Shown: positions 1-11,395 of the stretch, piece by piece
Layout: the number at the start of each line of letters is the position of its first letter
How positions within the stretch are numbered: the stretch's first letter is position 1
NCBI GenBank assembly: GCA_001466705.2
Contig: LATX02000189.1
Coordinates: 124,001-188,000, forward strand
Source: Moniliophthora roreri
Taxonomy: Eukaryota > Basidiomycota > Agaricomycetes > Agaricales > Marasmiaceae
Length of the DNA stretch: 64,000 bases
Direction: 5' to 3'
The notes under the pieces: model-generated
The model's database searches: none
What the model was told of the DNA's origin: nothing
Seen by the model: the letters and a program-made list of their open reading frames with translations, nothing else
Program-made: the position numbers and the translations under genes

Positions 1-219
1 GGAAGCCGCATTGGTACATACAAGAGAGTGAAAAGCCCGATCGCTACTATAGCAAGACAGCCTAAATTCGCCAGGCCTCGAGCGCTGGCACAATATGAGA
101 ATCAGTGGAAAGATCGGGATGGCGAAAGGTTACCTGAATATACTGTCGCCTTGATCGTTGTCTTTGTGATCTGGGGTATGAAGAAAGTCGTCTGGGTCTT
201 CCTGTCGCGAAAAGTCTAA
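1..219 (+). CDS. C-terminal end of a small membrane protein (partial at the window edge)
   Basis: An open frame runs from the first base to a TAA at 217-219, giving the last 72 residues of a protein whose start lies outside the window. The tail has a basic, polar part followed by one hydrophobic stretch (roughly VALIVVFVIWGM) and a short basic end (KKVVWVFLSRKV). This looks like a single C-terminal membrane anchor with a positive cytosolic or matrix side. No family is recognised. A small organelle membrane subunit is possible but not shown. No splice signal is needed to keep the frame open. That this is a gene end rests on the open frame and the natural composition. Confidence 0.45.
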   Translation, partial: GSRIGTYKRVKSPIATIARQPKFARPRALAQYENQWKDRDGERLPEYTVALIVVFVIWGMKKVVWVFLSRKV

Positions 220-1376
220 TCCCCAAGGCCTCGGACCAGGTTGAACGCCTTTGGGATACAACTAGACAAGGAAGTTACAAATTAAAAAGAAAACAGAATA
301 ACGAGAACGTGTCGTGACGTACCTTATTCCTCGTGGATGCTCGTCTACTGCTGCTAACCGTGCGAGTTGGCAAATTTGAAGACGTTGGAGATGCCTGCAG
401 TGTTTGTGAGAAGAGAGATAAAGGAATGTGAAAAGAGTACGAGCCACTGAAAGGTGTTCAACGCGTCCTGGCTGTCCGAAACTATGACTTTGACTTGCTT
501 GCGAATAGGGAGATGGGATACGGCTGCGCATCACTGATGTGGATCCATCTTGCTGGTAGTAATGTGTGTACTGAGCGGGGGATGCGGACAGAGATTGAGG
601 ATATGTGGGAGGAGGTTTTCTTCTGCTGCTGATGACATGTGGTGAACGGTCCTAAGTGAAATGTTCTCAGTCAGATGGCGTGTAAGAGATTGGGTGTGAC
701 TTTGACAAACCACGGAATGGTGATTGGATTCATGACGTGGAGGAGATTCGGGTGAGAGAAGGCTCTGAGATACTGATGTATCCTGACGATGATGAGGCTG
801 AGGTCTGTGATGTCTATGCTGTTTCGGCATCGAGTTACGCGCCAGGAAGGAGAGAGGTGTCACTGGTGTCACTGGGTGATGATGGGGTTAGCGAAGAGCT
901 GAGTACTGAGTGCTTGCAAACTCTCTGGTATCAGTATGCCGTTTACGCCAAGTAATGATGTTTTTCAACATGCTACAGACCAAGAGTTCAGTTCACATTA
1001 ATGACAGCATCTGCGCAGCGCGATGAAATGTCGACCAAGAAAGGTTTAGAAGTGAACTGTCTTGACTTGAACAAGGTCAATTGCCAAGTTTTGAAGGCAA
1101 TGTCGAGGTCCATGAAAACCTGAGGTTGTTCCCACGGCGCCGCTGGTACATACGTCGATACGCTGATTGAGCATGTAGACACGTCCTGAGGAATCACCAA
1201 GATGGTCTCTACTTTCGACAGATGAGCTTCAGTGTATGATACATTAACCAACTTGTCCTTGCGGGCGTAGATGCATGGAATTTCCCGAGCACTGTACATG
1301 TCGTCACACCGCTTGGCACAGACGCCGAACCCTTGTTCTCAACCTATTCTCAACCCTCCACAAGAATTTCCGATAA
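220..1376. other. Intergenic stretch with only weak short ORFs
   Basis: No gene can be supported here. A plus-strand frame at 737-955 (72 codons, acidic, valine- and serine-rich) and a minus-strand frame at 988-1299 (about 100 codons) have protein-like composition. Neither shows a recognisable motif or an obvious splice partner. The rest is the presumed 5' region of the Nudix gene. Confidence 0.4.
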
Positions 1377-2304
1377 ATGTCTTTATCCTCATATCCCTTC
1401 ACTACTTACCCTGCTGGCCAGTTCGTAATTTGTGCAGGGTCAATCTTGTTTCGCCGGGTACGCGCAATTCAAGCAACCTCGACGTCATCTTCCTCTGGAG
1501 CTTTCGACTCATTGACTGCATCTTCCTCAAATCCAAATACCAATGATAACTCGACAAATATCACGAAATGGAAGTGGCAAATTTGCCTCCTATTTCACCG
1601 TACCAAGAACGAATGGCTCCTTCCGAAAGGACGCAAGGATGCTGGCGAAAGCGTAGAAGTAGCAGCAGTCAGGGAGACATTTGAAGAGACTGGTACGTCC
1701 GACAAAATTGCTGTATCCCTCGATAAAAGCAAGTCTCATGGACGATGAAGGCTACCCAAACTCAATACTACCCGTTACCCTTCCTACACGAGCACCAATT
1801 ACAGGAACAAATCAGAAGGATGTGATCCGCATCGCTCAAAAGTGCAACACCGAGCCCATAGCGATCACTGTCCGCGATGTCAGTAGCGTGCCACTAGTTT
1901 GGGCGAATGGCTATGGACCTGATTCTGAACAATCCACAACTCCTACCTTTGGAAACTCACAAGGCTCGACAAAGATCTCCAATGGGCATGCCCCGCCCCC
2001 GATCCCGAACGCTAAACTTATATACTGGTACGCCACCATCGTTCAGAGCCAGGCTCAGGTTCATGCAGACCTGCCTCTCAATGCTTCCAAATCAATGTCG
2101 CTGGACCTTGAATTCGAGGAGCTAGTTGATGCTGAGCAACAATCAAATACGCAAACTGCCACCGAGAACTTTGATGCTCGGTTCTTTGATGTGGATGCTG
2201 TTGAAGAGGGTGGTATCCCAGCCATAGAGCGTTTGACCTTTCAAGGCGATCGTGATATTGCAGCGATTGCTATAGCCCTTGTCAAAGGGACCTATGGCGG
2301 CTGA
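1377..2304 (+). CDS. Nudix hydrolase
   Basis: Predicted Nudix-fold hydrolase of about 289 residues, joined from 1377-1692 and 1751-2304. The 58-bp intron starts GTACGT and ends GAAG. Splicing restores the conserved run from EETG into YP...LPVTLPTRAP, which supports the model. The Nudix box is complete: Gly85, Glu91, Arg99-Glu100, Glu103-Glu104 and Gly106, the residues that bind the metal and position the diphosphate. A serine/asparagine-rich insert (about residues 33-62) lies between the first beta strand (FVICAGSILF) and the box. The family cleaves nucleoside diphosphates linked to another group. The substrate cannot be read from the sequence; diphosphoinositol or dinucleoside polyphosphates are possible by similarity of layout. 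The start is the first ATG in the frame. Confidence 0.85.
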
Positions 2305-3395
2305 CAGAGAGCTTGCAGATCCTAGAAATGATAGACTCCTAGACTCCTTGTATGGTATTATAATCGGTAATCATTTGTTGGCACTTCCGAACCTACCAAT
2401 GACTAGAGCGTAGAAGGCGCCATAAATTCGAAATATCCCGTCTTTTGCCCGCCTGACGTTGGCAACTCGCACGAGATATGAGATCTTGATGCTCAAAGTG
2501 GCTTATCGAGAGTCTATCACTATGGGTCTGCCTGCTCTTCGCTCCTGTCCCAAGTAGCTTCAACGTCACGGAGGAATGGGCATTGGGAACGAGCTTCCCA
2601 TTCCTCGGACAATGTTGACCTATAGGTACATTCCGCTATTTGGTGTCGAGGAATTCATATCGCGAGTAAGGTAACAAGAAGTTTCCCAGCTTGCGACCGC
2701 CGAGACTTGATGCCGATGCAAGCAGCATATGTACCCCAAGTCAATCTTCGTCAGCGATCCACAAGAAAGAACGACTATCTCATTCGTACTCAGCCGGGTC
2801 CGGGCTTGCCAGGCTAGCGAGTAGCTTGAAGCAGCAGAAAACATGGCACATTGCCTCCGAGATTTCCATGAATGAATATACGGTGCTGAGAAGGAAGTGA
2901 ACCATATGGAAGAATTTAGACAAGAATGGATGATAAGCAGTTGACATGATGTATCGCATGGGCGACCAGAAAAATAACAGCTCAAAGAAAATTGGGGAAA
3001 CCTGATTGTGTTTTGGAGTAGTCCTCCACGTAGACGTAGCAGGATTTGGAGACACAACGAGGGCTAAGTGCAAGCTAAGCGCCAATTCGAGCTATTCGCC
3101 ATGTTAGTTGAGCCTGAGAAGAATCGATTCAACAAAAGTTCGGGCCGGAAGCACGTGTTTCTCACCTTTCTCCCGAAGCCGAAGAAGCAAATCGGTTCTA
3201 TCTAGAGTTATCCCCACATTTTTAGAGCTCTCTACTTGACGTCCACTCACGAGCTCTCTAATCTAATGTCGCACTGAGCTCGCACCCCAAGTCTAGCAGG
3301 TTGGAAAACTCGGTGAGTCCAGAAATTTAACCTCACTGGAAACCAAGCGTGAATCCCTCGGATATCTGCTCAAGCTCCGGGACGTTGACATCTCG
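2305..3395. other. Intergenic region before the peptide transporter; no supported gene
   Basis: Two overlapping minus-strand frames (2620-3057 and 2780-3085) are open in different phases but contain no motif I recognise and no convincing splice pattern. The last few hundred bases are taken as the promoter and 5' leader of the OPT gene. Nothing else is seen. Confidence 0.4.
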
Positions 3396-6300
3396 ATGCG
3401 CTTACCATTCCCGACTCGAATGAAAAACCTCGAGGAATCGGCGGAAGACCAAGACCAAACGCTGGTTGCCCCTGATCGTCGTAGCATCCATGAGGAAGAA
3501 GAAAAGTCTGCCAGTAAACCAAACTCGCGTCGCGTATCTTTCCTTCCTGAAGCGGACCAGAGAGACTCCGCAGAGATACTAAGAGCATCCGTTTACCATG
3601 AAAAGGATGCAGGGAGCGGCATATTCGATCCCAATATCGACCCAGAGTTTGATGTACTCGGTACGAAGCTCTTTTCATTTTGTATGCACACTGTCATTGC
3701 TCACTCAATCTGTATTGCAGAGGATGATTCCCCGTACCCTGAAGTCCGTTCAGCTGTGGCCAATTTTGATGATCCAGATATGCCTGTTTCGACATTGCGA
3801 ACTTGGGTTCTAGGACTCCTATGGGCGGTCATTTTACCCGCAGTGAACCAATTCTTCTTTTTCAGATTCCCAGCTGTATTGATAGGCGGCGTATGTTGTT
3901 TATCTCTCGCATTGGATGAAAACTCATCTCGTCGATCAGCTTGTCGCCATGCTGGTGGTCTATCCCATGGGTCGCTTCTGGGAACGGTTTTTCCCTTCAT
4001 GGAGAGTCTTGGGAGTGTCCTTGAATCCCGGCCCCTTTACGATCAAAGAACATGTGAGTGTTTTCGTAGAATGCTCTGGAAATGATGGTCAGCTTATTGT
4101 ACAGGTTCTGGTCACGGTTATGGCGAGCATCAGTGCTCAAAGCGCTTACGCCACGCAGATAATCGCTACCCAAAGAGTGTACTATAACCAAGTTTTCTCG
4201 TTTCCATGTAGGTGTATGTCTAAATCCTGACGAGATTTTGCGCTCATTACCGGGGCATAGTCCAATGGATGCTGGTCATGTCTACGCAGCTAATAGGTTT
4301 CTCAATTGGTGGGATTACTCGCAGGCTTCTTGCTGAGCCTCCGTCCATGAGTGAGCATTCTGCCATTAGCAGCTGATAATTTTCTGACTGCGGCGTTTTC
4401 AGTCTGGCCCAATGTATTGGTTCTCTGTGCCGTATTTAATACCTTGCATTCTCAAAACTACGCGGGAATGGGTAACTTCAAGGGCCTAAGCCGAGAATTA
4501 CATTTTCTCTATGCATTGCTCGGTGCAACGCTCTGGTGTAAGCATTTCAACAATTATTTTAATCAGTGAAAGTCGTCTCATCCACGTTTTAAATGCAAGA
4601 TCTCCTCCCTGGTTACCTGTTCCAGGCCCTCAGGTCAGTTTTTTCATTGATCTCTGAGAAATGATCGGTCTTATGTCCCCTAGCTACTTTACCTGGGTAA
4701 TACAATACCGCAATTCTACGAATTGAATCTTATAATCATTCACAGGTTTGCTGGATAGCACCAAATAACGTGGTTGGTATCGGTATCTTCCTTTGTCCGC
4801 GTTTTCTCGAGATGCTCACTTCGTCTCAGAAATTGAATCAGATTTTTGGGTATGCAGCCTGTCGTGTAGAACGCGCAGCAATTTTTGACCGTTCTAAAGG
4901 CAGCGAAGTGGCTTTGGATTCTCCGTTTTGACGTTCGATTGGAACCAAATTACTTACATTGGCAGCCCGTGAGTGATCCAATACACATATAGATGAAGTG
5001 GAATTCTAAAGCTCCGCTTCAGTCTAGCTACACCATGTATGGTCCATAATACACACCTGCAGTGATTTTCCTGACAGCGGAATCAGGGTGGGCTCAAGTG
5101 AATGTCCTGCTCGGATTCATATTCTTTTTCTGTACGTATCCAATGTTAGCACCAGTGCATCATATCTTTGACCCCTCCCCTTTGTAGGGATCATTGCACC
5201 GATACTCTATGTGAGATTTCTGTTCTACTTCGATTCATGCCGACTCAAGAATTTCAGTACCGTAATACTTGGTATTCGCAGTATCTCCCGTTAGTACACT
5301 TATTCCGTCCTATCTATCTGGGTTTTCTTGAACGCAGCATTGAACAGGGTGATGTCGACGGCCGCGTACGACAACACAGGTCAACCATACAACCTAACGC
5401 GGGTCATGAGTGGCGGTCGACTGGACGTGGAAGCATATAAGGCTTATAGCCCGCTTTATATCTCGTACGTGGATGTTGCCTGTAACAAATAAATCTGACG
5501 ACTTTTACCTTTTTAATTTGCAGAATTGCTTTAATAATGAACTATGGTCTTTCATTTATGGCGGTGACTGCGACCATAACACACACAATTGTCTACTGGT
5601 GGAAGCCCGTGCGGCTACATTTCAAGCGATCCTTACGTGAGCAGCCCGACGTCCATGCTAGGCTAATGTCCAAATATCAACATGGTCAGTTTGATGAACG
5701 AGGTTGGAAGTCGTAACAATTCATTTCCCGTTTTCTAGTGCCAGATTGGTGGTACGGCTGTCTGTTTGGTGAGTTGCACTTGGAAGTCACTTTGTTCGGC
5801 TGTTCTAAGGCAGAAATCCTCATGCTGCATCATTTCAAGTTATAACGTTTGCTTTTGGAGCCATTTGCATAGAGCTATGGCCCACAGATATGCCAATCTG
5901 GGCTCTCATCGTCGCTTTGGTCATAGGTATATTACGTTTGTCTCCCTACAACACATTTTGCTCACTTTGTCACCTTCCAGTTCTGGTATTCATCATTCCT
6001 TTCGGTGCGTTAATTTCTGGTAGACACTCGCCTCGGTCGCTTTAACTAGCCATCGTCACAGGAATGATTGAAGCTACAACAAACAGGCAAATTGGGGGTA
6101 TCAAGTAGGTGTGAAATTGTCGGAGTGAACATTTACAACTAAACAATGCGTACAGCGTCTTGACGGAGCTGCTGGTTGGATATATGATTCCCGGTTAGTA
6201 ATTGTCTAAGTGTACGTGCTTGTTCTGACCACAGCACTAGGCCGAGCGTTACCCATGATGATGTACGTGTTCAAGTTGATCGATAACGAAGTATCCTTTC

Positions 6301-7787
6301 TAACGGTGTATGATCAGGTTCAAGGTATGCTGTTAGATTGTTCCAACAAAGTGATGTTAACATCAACAGACCTGGGGGTATATATCCTTGCATCAAGGTA
6401 AATAGCGCTACTAACTACCGAATTGTGCTCATTCCCTTTCAGCCATCAGTTTCACGGAGGACCTTAAACTTGGTCATTACATGAAAATACCACCACGTCC
6501 GATGTTCTGGGGACAGGTAAACTTCGTATTTCGTTTCCTTCAGTGAACCCCTTGCAAAGCTCAAATGAATTTTACCACTAGGTCATATCCACGGTAATTG
6601 CTGGAACGGTGCAGCTCGGGATGCAAGATTGGTGAGACTTGAGTACAAATGAGGCTAAAGATATACTGACATTTATTTTCGCAGGATGTTCAAGAACATA
6701 CCGTGGGCATCATCCTGAGTTCTTAACCTTAAATCTGCTAAGAGCTCCCCTCAGTGACATGTGCGATAGAAACCAGAAAAACGGGTCAGTCCATTAGGTT
6801 CTAGGATACTGGAGATGTGCTCATGATTAAACCGCTAGTTTCTCCTGTCCTAATACACATCTCTTTGGAACGTCCTCTATCATCGTTCGTCCCTCTCTGT
6901 ACCATCGTTGTCGGTTGCGCTCATTAACTAACAGTGGGGCGTCATTGGGCCGGCCTTGCAATTCAGCCGTGGCACTGTTTATTAGTGCGTCCTCCCTCTA
7001 TCGAATTTGGCGACCGACTGACTGTCTCGCAGCGGTAACAATGCCAACACCAGGTCCCTGCTGTAGATTCTAATGAATATCCCCAGTATTAACATTCTTT
7101 TTTCTTATCGGGGCAGCCTGTCCGATCCTGCTCTGGCTATTCACGAAGACGTGGCCTCATACATGGCTGAACTACATCCAGTGAGTGGTATGCCTGATCA
7201 AGTCCCATCCTGATCGTTAATATTGTCTATTTACAGTTTCCCGTATGTGGCTGATGTGTTCACTTTGACGGGTACTGAGCAATACCGAGAAACAGGCTCA
7301 TATTTTCGTCTCTTATCTATACTCCACCGGCAGGTGCAGCCAATGTCATCCCATGGGCGGCAATCGGTTTTCTGTTCCAACGCGTGATCAGACGACGATA
7401 CTTTGGATGGTGGGCCAAGTACAATTGTGAGTCCTTTGCAGTCCTTCTGTACTCTGCTCTCATCTGATGGCGCCCCAGACGTCCTATCGGCCGCCCTTGA
7501 TACGGGAACAGCGTTGGGGATCATTCTTATCTTCTTCTGGTCAGTCAACGCGTTGTCCCACGTCATACTCAGCTGCAACAGCCTACAGCTTGCAATACCC
7601 GCTCAATGGCCGGATCGGTGAGCACTCGATCCAAACATGGTGGGGGAATACAGTGATTTTCAAAACATCGGACTGGAATGGCGAGCCGCTTAAAACAGTC
7701 GCGCCCGGAGAGACTTTTGGGTGAGCAGGCTAATTTTTACATCTTAAGCAATCGGCTGAAGCTACCATTTACAGTCCACCACCATGA
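3396..7787 (+). CDS. Oligopeptide transporter, OPT family
   Basis: Proton-coupled oligopeptide transporter of the plasma membrane, carrying small peptides (tetra/pentapeptides or glutathione-like substrates in characterised fungal members). Family signatures occur in order across many short exons: SPYPEVRSAV, DDPDMPVSTLRTWVLG, NQFFFFRFPAV, SLNPGPFTIKEH, AYATQIIATQRVYYNQ, LNRMFGYSG-like region, FDWNQI.YIGSP, YMKIPPRPMFWGQV, VQLGMQDW, WGVIGPALQFS, and a C-terminal LQYPLNGRIGEHSIQTWWGN block ending in GETFG plus a tiny last exon (stop TGA 7785-7787). I checked the region at 6690-7000, which looks broken at first sight, and it splices into an intact conserved run. The N-terminal ~90 residues are acidic and disordered. 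The start is the first in-frame ATG; an ATG 24 bases downstream (3420) is an alternative. It is convergent with the next gene. Confidence 0.88.
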
Positions 7788-8039
7788 GCGTTGATCTCTA
7801 TCTTGATTCGAATTTCTGAGGGTGATATGCGTGTGAGCTACGAATTATGAACTATAAATACCCAGCAGATGTAACAGTTGCTCGCTTTTCTCCTAAAGTC
7901 CAATTCTGATAGAAATGGTTAATATAATTTTATGTGCAATAGGAATAATCTGCAATCCAAGATCCAGTGGGAAGGCAACAGCAGGGATGTGCAAATGTGA
8001 AAGCAAAGAACAAAAAAAATTAGGTCTTCAGAAGTCCAG

Positions 8040-10159
8040 CTAGCTGTCCCGAGGGCTTTCGCTAAGTACGGTAGTTCCATATTCGCTTGTCCGCCCAGCC
8101 AGTAGCGGTCGCCTTTCTCCATTTTCGTGGTCAAGCTCGTCTTCTTCGCGAGGAGGATCGTCAATTAAGCCACCTTTGACGGCAGCTGCGTACGGCATCC
8201 TTCCATCACTACGAGGTGGACTGTTGATCAGTGTTGGGCCAGCTGAATCACGTCGTCTTTGTTCGCGTTCAACAATACTGGTTGAGTTGTTCAGTGGGTG
8301 GTGTTCAGATGTGAGACGGGATGACTCACCCTCGCATTATAGCGGAGGTCGTGACCCTCCTGGCTTTCCTCTTGTGTATGTTATCCTCGTAACGATCCGT
8401 CTCGTCAACGATTTCTTCCGAAATGATTTCCTCGATGATATCTATTGAAAGGTTTACACTCGAGTGAAGTATCCCACCATTACGAGTGCTTACCCTCAAG
8501 CGTGACAACGCCAATCGCACCACCAGCAATACCGGGAGTCTTACTAATCAGTAGAAGATGTGCACGGCCAGTTTGACTGTAGAAACGAGTTAGCGTTCCA
8601 ACCACGAGAACAGACTAATCGACGCACAAGTAATCAAGAGCTTGAAAACAGTTGATTGTAGGTGGTGCTTCGGGAAGAATGGAAAGGGCAAACTTGGATA
8701 CAGGCCACTTCTTTGCTGGTTCGTATTGGAGGAGCTTCAAGGGGCGTTTGGTGAAGTTTCTCAAGCTGGGGAAGGTACCATACCTTCTTGACTAGTAATA
8801 GACCCACTAGAGGGAGAAATATTAGCAATGAATTATAATTAGTTGCATGCGGGACTTACAAAAGGCGGTGGGGTGACCTGGTTCATGGACTGGGAACCGG
8901 GAGTATCCACTAGTGAGGATTTGGTCCAGTGTCTCATGATCAAGTATCTTATCAGCAGATAGTGTGACGACATCCTTCATGGGCGTCATGATTTGCTCGA
9001 TCTGTATACAGGCGTCAGCAAGTGCGCTTATGTCCAGCCAATGTATACTATACATTCTTGTTGTTCAACTCAAGGACCCCGTTCAAGATACTAATTTCAT
9101 CGTCTCGAAGAGGCTCTTCGCCCGTACGATGGAATTGTAAAAAGCTCTTCAGTTCAGCTTTCTTATACGTGTGTGCCTCGTTGGCTCCTAACACCCAGTC
9201 GAGCAGTTTGGCGATAGGCCAAGCAACGGGGGCTAGAAGGTGTATGGATCAGCTTGATGCGGACCAGAATGCAAGACCCGACACTCACCCATGACCCACA
9301 TCAACGTAAGTACAAAAGGAGCACATGTCGCACCGATGGAAAGACCGTAGCGCGCACAAACAGCCTGCGGAATGATTCTAGCAGGAATCAGTAGCATGTA
9401 ATAATGGTTAGATATAGAAGCCCTTACTCCCTGATTAATGGGCGAAAAGAAGTGTCTGTAAGCTATTCGACAAGTATGATGCGATGATGATGCGTTACCC
9501 GAAGATTACTGAATGGCGTGGTGGATATCGGTTTGGACGAGCTCGGCATGGGAAAATGACAGCGAGAGCTCACCTATGGCAGTGGTAGATATAGCTACGG
9601 CAGCAATTCCACCTCCAATCTAAAGCATTATTTACTTTATGTAGAACGCGACCAAGAGGTGAAAGCGGACATACAGCGCTGTCTAGGAAGATAGGCAAAC
9701 TTTCATTGATGATCTGTTTTGCAGCAAGATGAGGACTTGACCAAGTGCCATAGTATTCTTGAGACATACCACATTGCTGAGCAGCAAGACAACCAAGACC
9801 CAGTGCCTTCCCTTCTTCATGAGTTTTAGAACTGTACAGGGGCGTTCTAGTCGAGTCCTTTATGAAACGCGGCAATACACACCTTTGGCAGCGTTCTTCT
9901 TCTCCTGGAGGTCATCTGAGCTGGTAGCCAGGACTCGCAAGTGAAGTTCCTCCAGACCCATCAGGCCGAGTGTCAGGCCTGCAAAGACGCCACCTAGCAG
10001 GACCAGGACAGCACTAACGGCAAGCTTGCACCAGAAATTGGCTGAGCCAGGTTCCTCTTCTGGACCCTCCGGTTCAGCACGAGATATTACTGCGGCAAGA
10101 GCATGTCGAATAATGGGAGACAAAGATAGAGTAGTGAAAAGCAGCGGTGATTTGCGCAT
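8040..10159 (-). CDS. MAM3: CNNM/Mam3-type membrane protein (DUF21 plus CBS pair)
   Basis: Minus-strand gene of several exons for a membrane protein of the ancient conserved CNNM/Mam3 family, linked to metal (Mg, Mn) homeostasis; the yeast relative is vacuolar. The first exon starts at 10159 with a signal-like hydrophobic segment. It is followed by the first DUF21 helix block (VLVLLGGVFAGLTLGLMGLEELHLRVLA). Next come KKGRHWVLVVLLLSNV and NESLPIFLDSA, then the cytosolic CBS (Bateman) part with VMTPMKDVVTLSAD and a strand SGYSRFPVHEPG. The C-terminal tail contains EEIISEEIVDETDRY, then an arginine-rich, disordered end with stop TAG at 8040-8042. The start is the first ATG in the frame; no ATG precedes it in the 300 open bases upstream. 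Only 56 bp separate it from the divergent Ind1 gene. Confidence 0.87.
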
Positions 10160-10215
10160 GAGAGTCGGGAGTAAGAGTTCTCGAGACCGTGACCGTGAAT
10201 TCCGGTCACAGCCAC
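10160..10215. promoter_or_regulatory. 56-bp head-to-head start region with a palindrome
   Basis: The start codons of the CNNM gene (minus) and the Ind1 gene (plus) are only 56 bp apart. A perfect inverted repeat lies inside: GTGACCG at 10189-10195 and CGGTCAC at 10203-10209 around a 7-base loop. It could be a binding site for a dimeric regulator, but no factor can be named. With so little space, at least one 5' leader or core promoter must overlap the other gene. Confidence 0.45.
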
Positions 10216-11319
10216 ATGCGTCACTGTCGTCCGCTTTTACACCAAAATCCGCTAGGTTTGCCCAAAAATTCTGCTTCTCGACTCCCGCCTCAATTGCCTC
10301 GACGCGGCGGTATAGAGCCTCAAAGATCTCTTCCGAATGTTCGCCATGTTCTCCTAGTTTCTTCTTGCAAGGGTGGCGTCGGTAAATCAACCATCGCGAC
10401 AAACCTTGCAACGGCTTTATCTTCTCTGCGTTTACGCGTCGGAATCCTCGACCTCGACATTTTTGGGCCTTCAATTCCTACTCTTATGGGCTTGCGCAAT
10501 GCAGCGGAGCCAGATCTGTCGCCTTCGGGTGCCTTGTTGCCTGTAACGAACCATGCGATTCCGACCATGTCCATGGCATACCTTCTACCACCAACATCGC
10601 CGTCGAATCCCCAGGAAGACACTCCGGTTGTATGGAGAGGATTGATGGTCCAAAAAGCTGTGCAACAACTTCTTTTCCAAGTGGATTGGTCCTTCAGCGG
10701 GAAATATCCGTCGCTCGATGTGCTGGTTGTGGACCTACCTCCTGGTACCGGGGACATACCGCTCAGTGTTGGCCAGCTAGTCAAGGTCGATGGCAAGTTT
10801 TGGTCTTATAACTTGTTGTGAACAACATGTAACAACTCTTTTCATAGGGACAGTACTAGTTACCACCCCGCAGGACGTCTCACTCGCCGATACTCGTCGT
10901 GGTATATCCATGTTCCGAAAACTCGACATTCCAGTATGTATAAAGCCAAATCTATGTAACCGTGTCTAAATAACCTTCCGAACCAGCTCACTGGTATGGT
11001 GCTTAACAATGCCTATTATCTCTGCCCAACATGCACACATCCCTCTCCCCAATACATATTCGGCTCTCCGAGCTCCTTCCAGTCTACCGCCGAGGCACTT
11101 TCCCTACCCGTTCTCGCGCAACTTCCCCTAGTGCCAGGTGTCAGTGCTGCTGGAGACCGTGGTGTTCCATATGTGTTGCATACCAGTCAAACACGTCGGG
11201 AAGATGGGAAAGGAGGAATAGAGTGGTACAAGGGCATGCAGGATGTCGCCAGTCGCGTGTGGGGAAAAGTCCAGATGACAGCCAACGCACGGCGAGATTC
11301 GGAGGTCGGCGACGGTTGA
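10216..11319 (+). CDS. IND1: Mitochondrial Fe-S P-loop NTPase Ind1/NUBPL-like
   Basis: P-loop ATPase of the Mrp/NBP35 family that carries and inserts Fe-S clusters. The basic, arginine-rich N-terminus (about 40 residues with RHCRPLLHQ) resembles a mitochondrial presequence and points to Ind1/NUBPL, the complex I assembly factor, rather than cytosolic Nbp35/Cfd1. Exons: 10216-10792, 10848-10933, 10987-11319, about 331 residues. Motifs: deviant Walker A CKGGVGKST, DLDIFGPSIPTLMG, VVDLPPGTGD, TPQDVSLADTRRG, and the cluster-binding CPTC pair following NNAYYL. Intron 1 (10793-10847) starts with GCAAGT; only this GC-AG splice keeps the conserved run DG-TVLVTTPQD. The start is the first in-frame ATG. 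The next in-frame Met lies beyond the P-loop, so the start must be here or in an unseen upstream exon. Confidence 0.9.
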
Positions 11320-11395
11320 GAGAGAGCAAATCGCTGTAGCTGGTTCTAGGATAAATTAAAACGATCGCGCGAAATTCTGTTTACTGCCCTAGCCC

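Noticed and set aside
531..872. 113-codon minus-strand frame rich in His/Pro/Ser
   Set aside because: Composition matches a shadow of the opposite strand (H, P, Q and S excess) and no motif is present.
2620..3085. Two overlapping minus-strand frames before the OPT gene
   Set aside because: Open in different phases, with no recognisable domain and no splice pattern joining them.
6690..6960. Apparent stops in the OPT gene suggesting a pseudogene
   Set aside because: Three short introns remove them and restore conserved residues (SDMCDRNQKNG, FSCPNTHLFGTSSIIWGVIGP in successive exons).
7231..7578. Minus-strand frame at the OPT 3' end
   Set aside because: Lies over conserved OPT coding exons and has no family signal of its own.
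10320..10796. 158-codon minus-strand frame inside the Ind1 gene
   Set aside because: Antisense of a strongly conserved P-loop protein; no independent motif.
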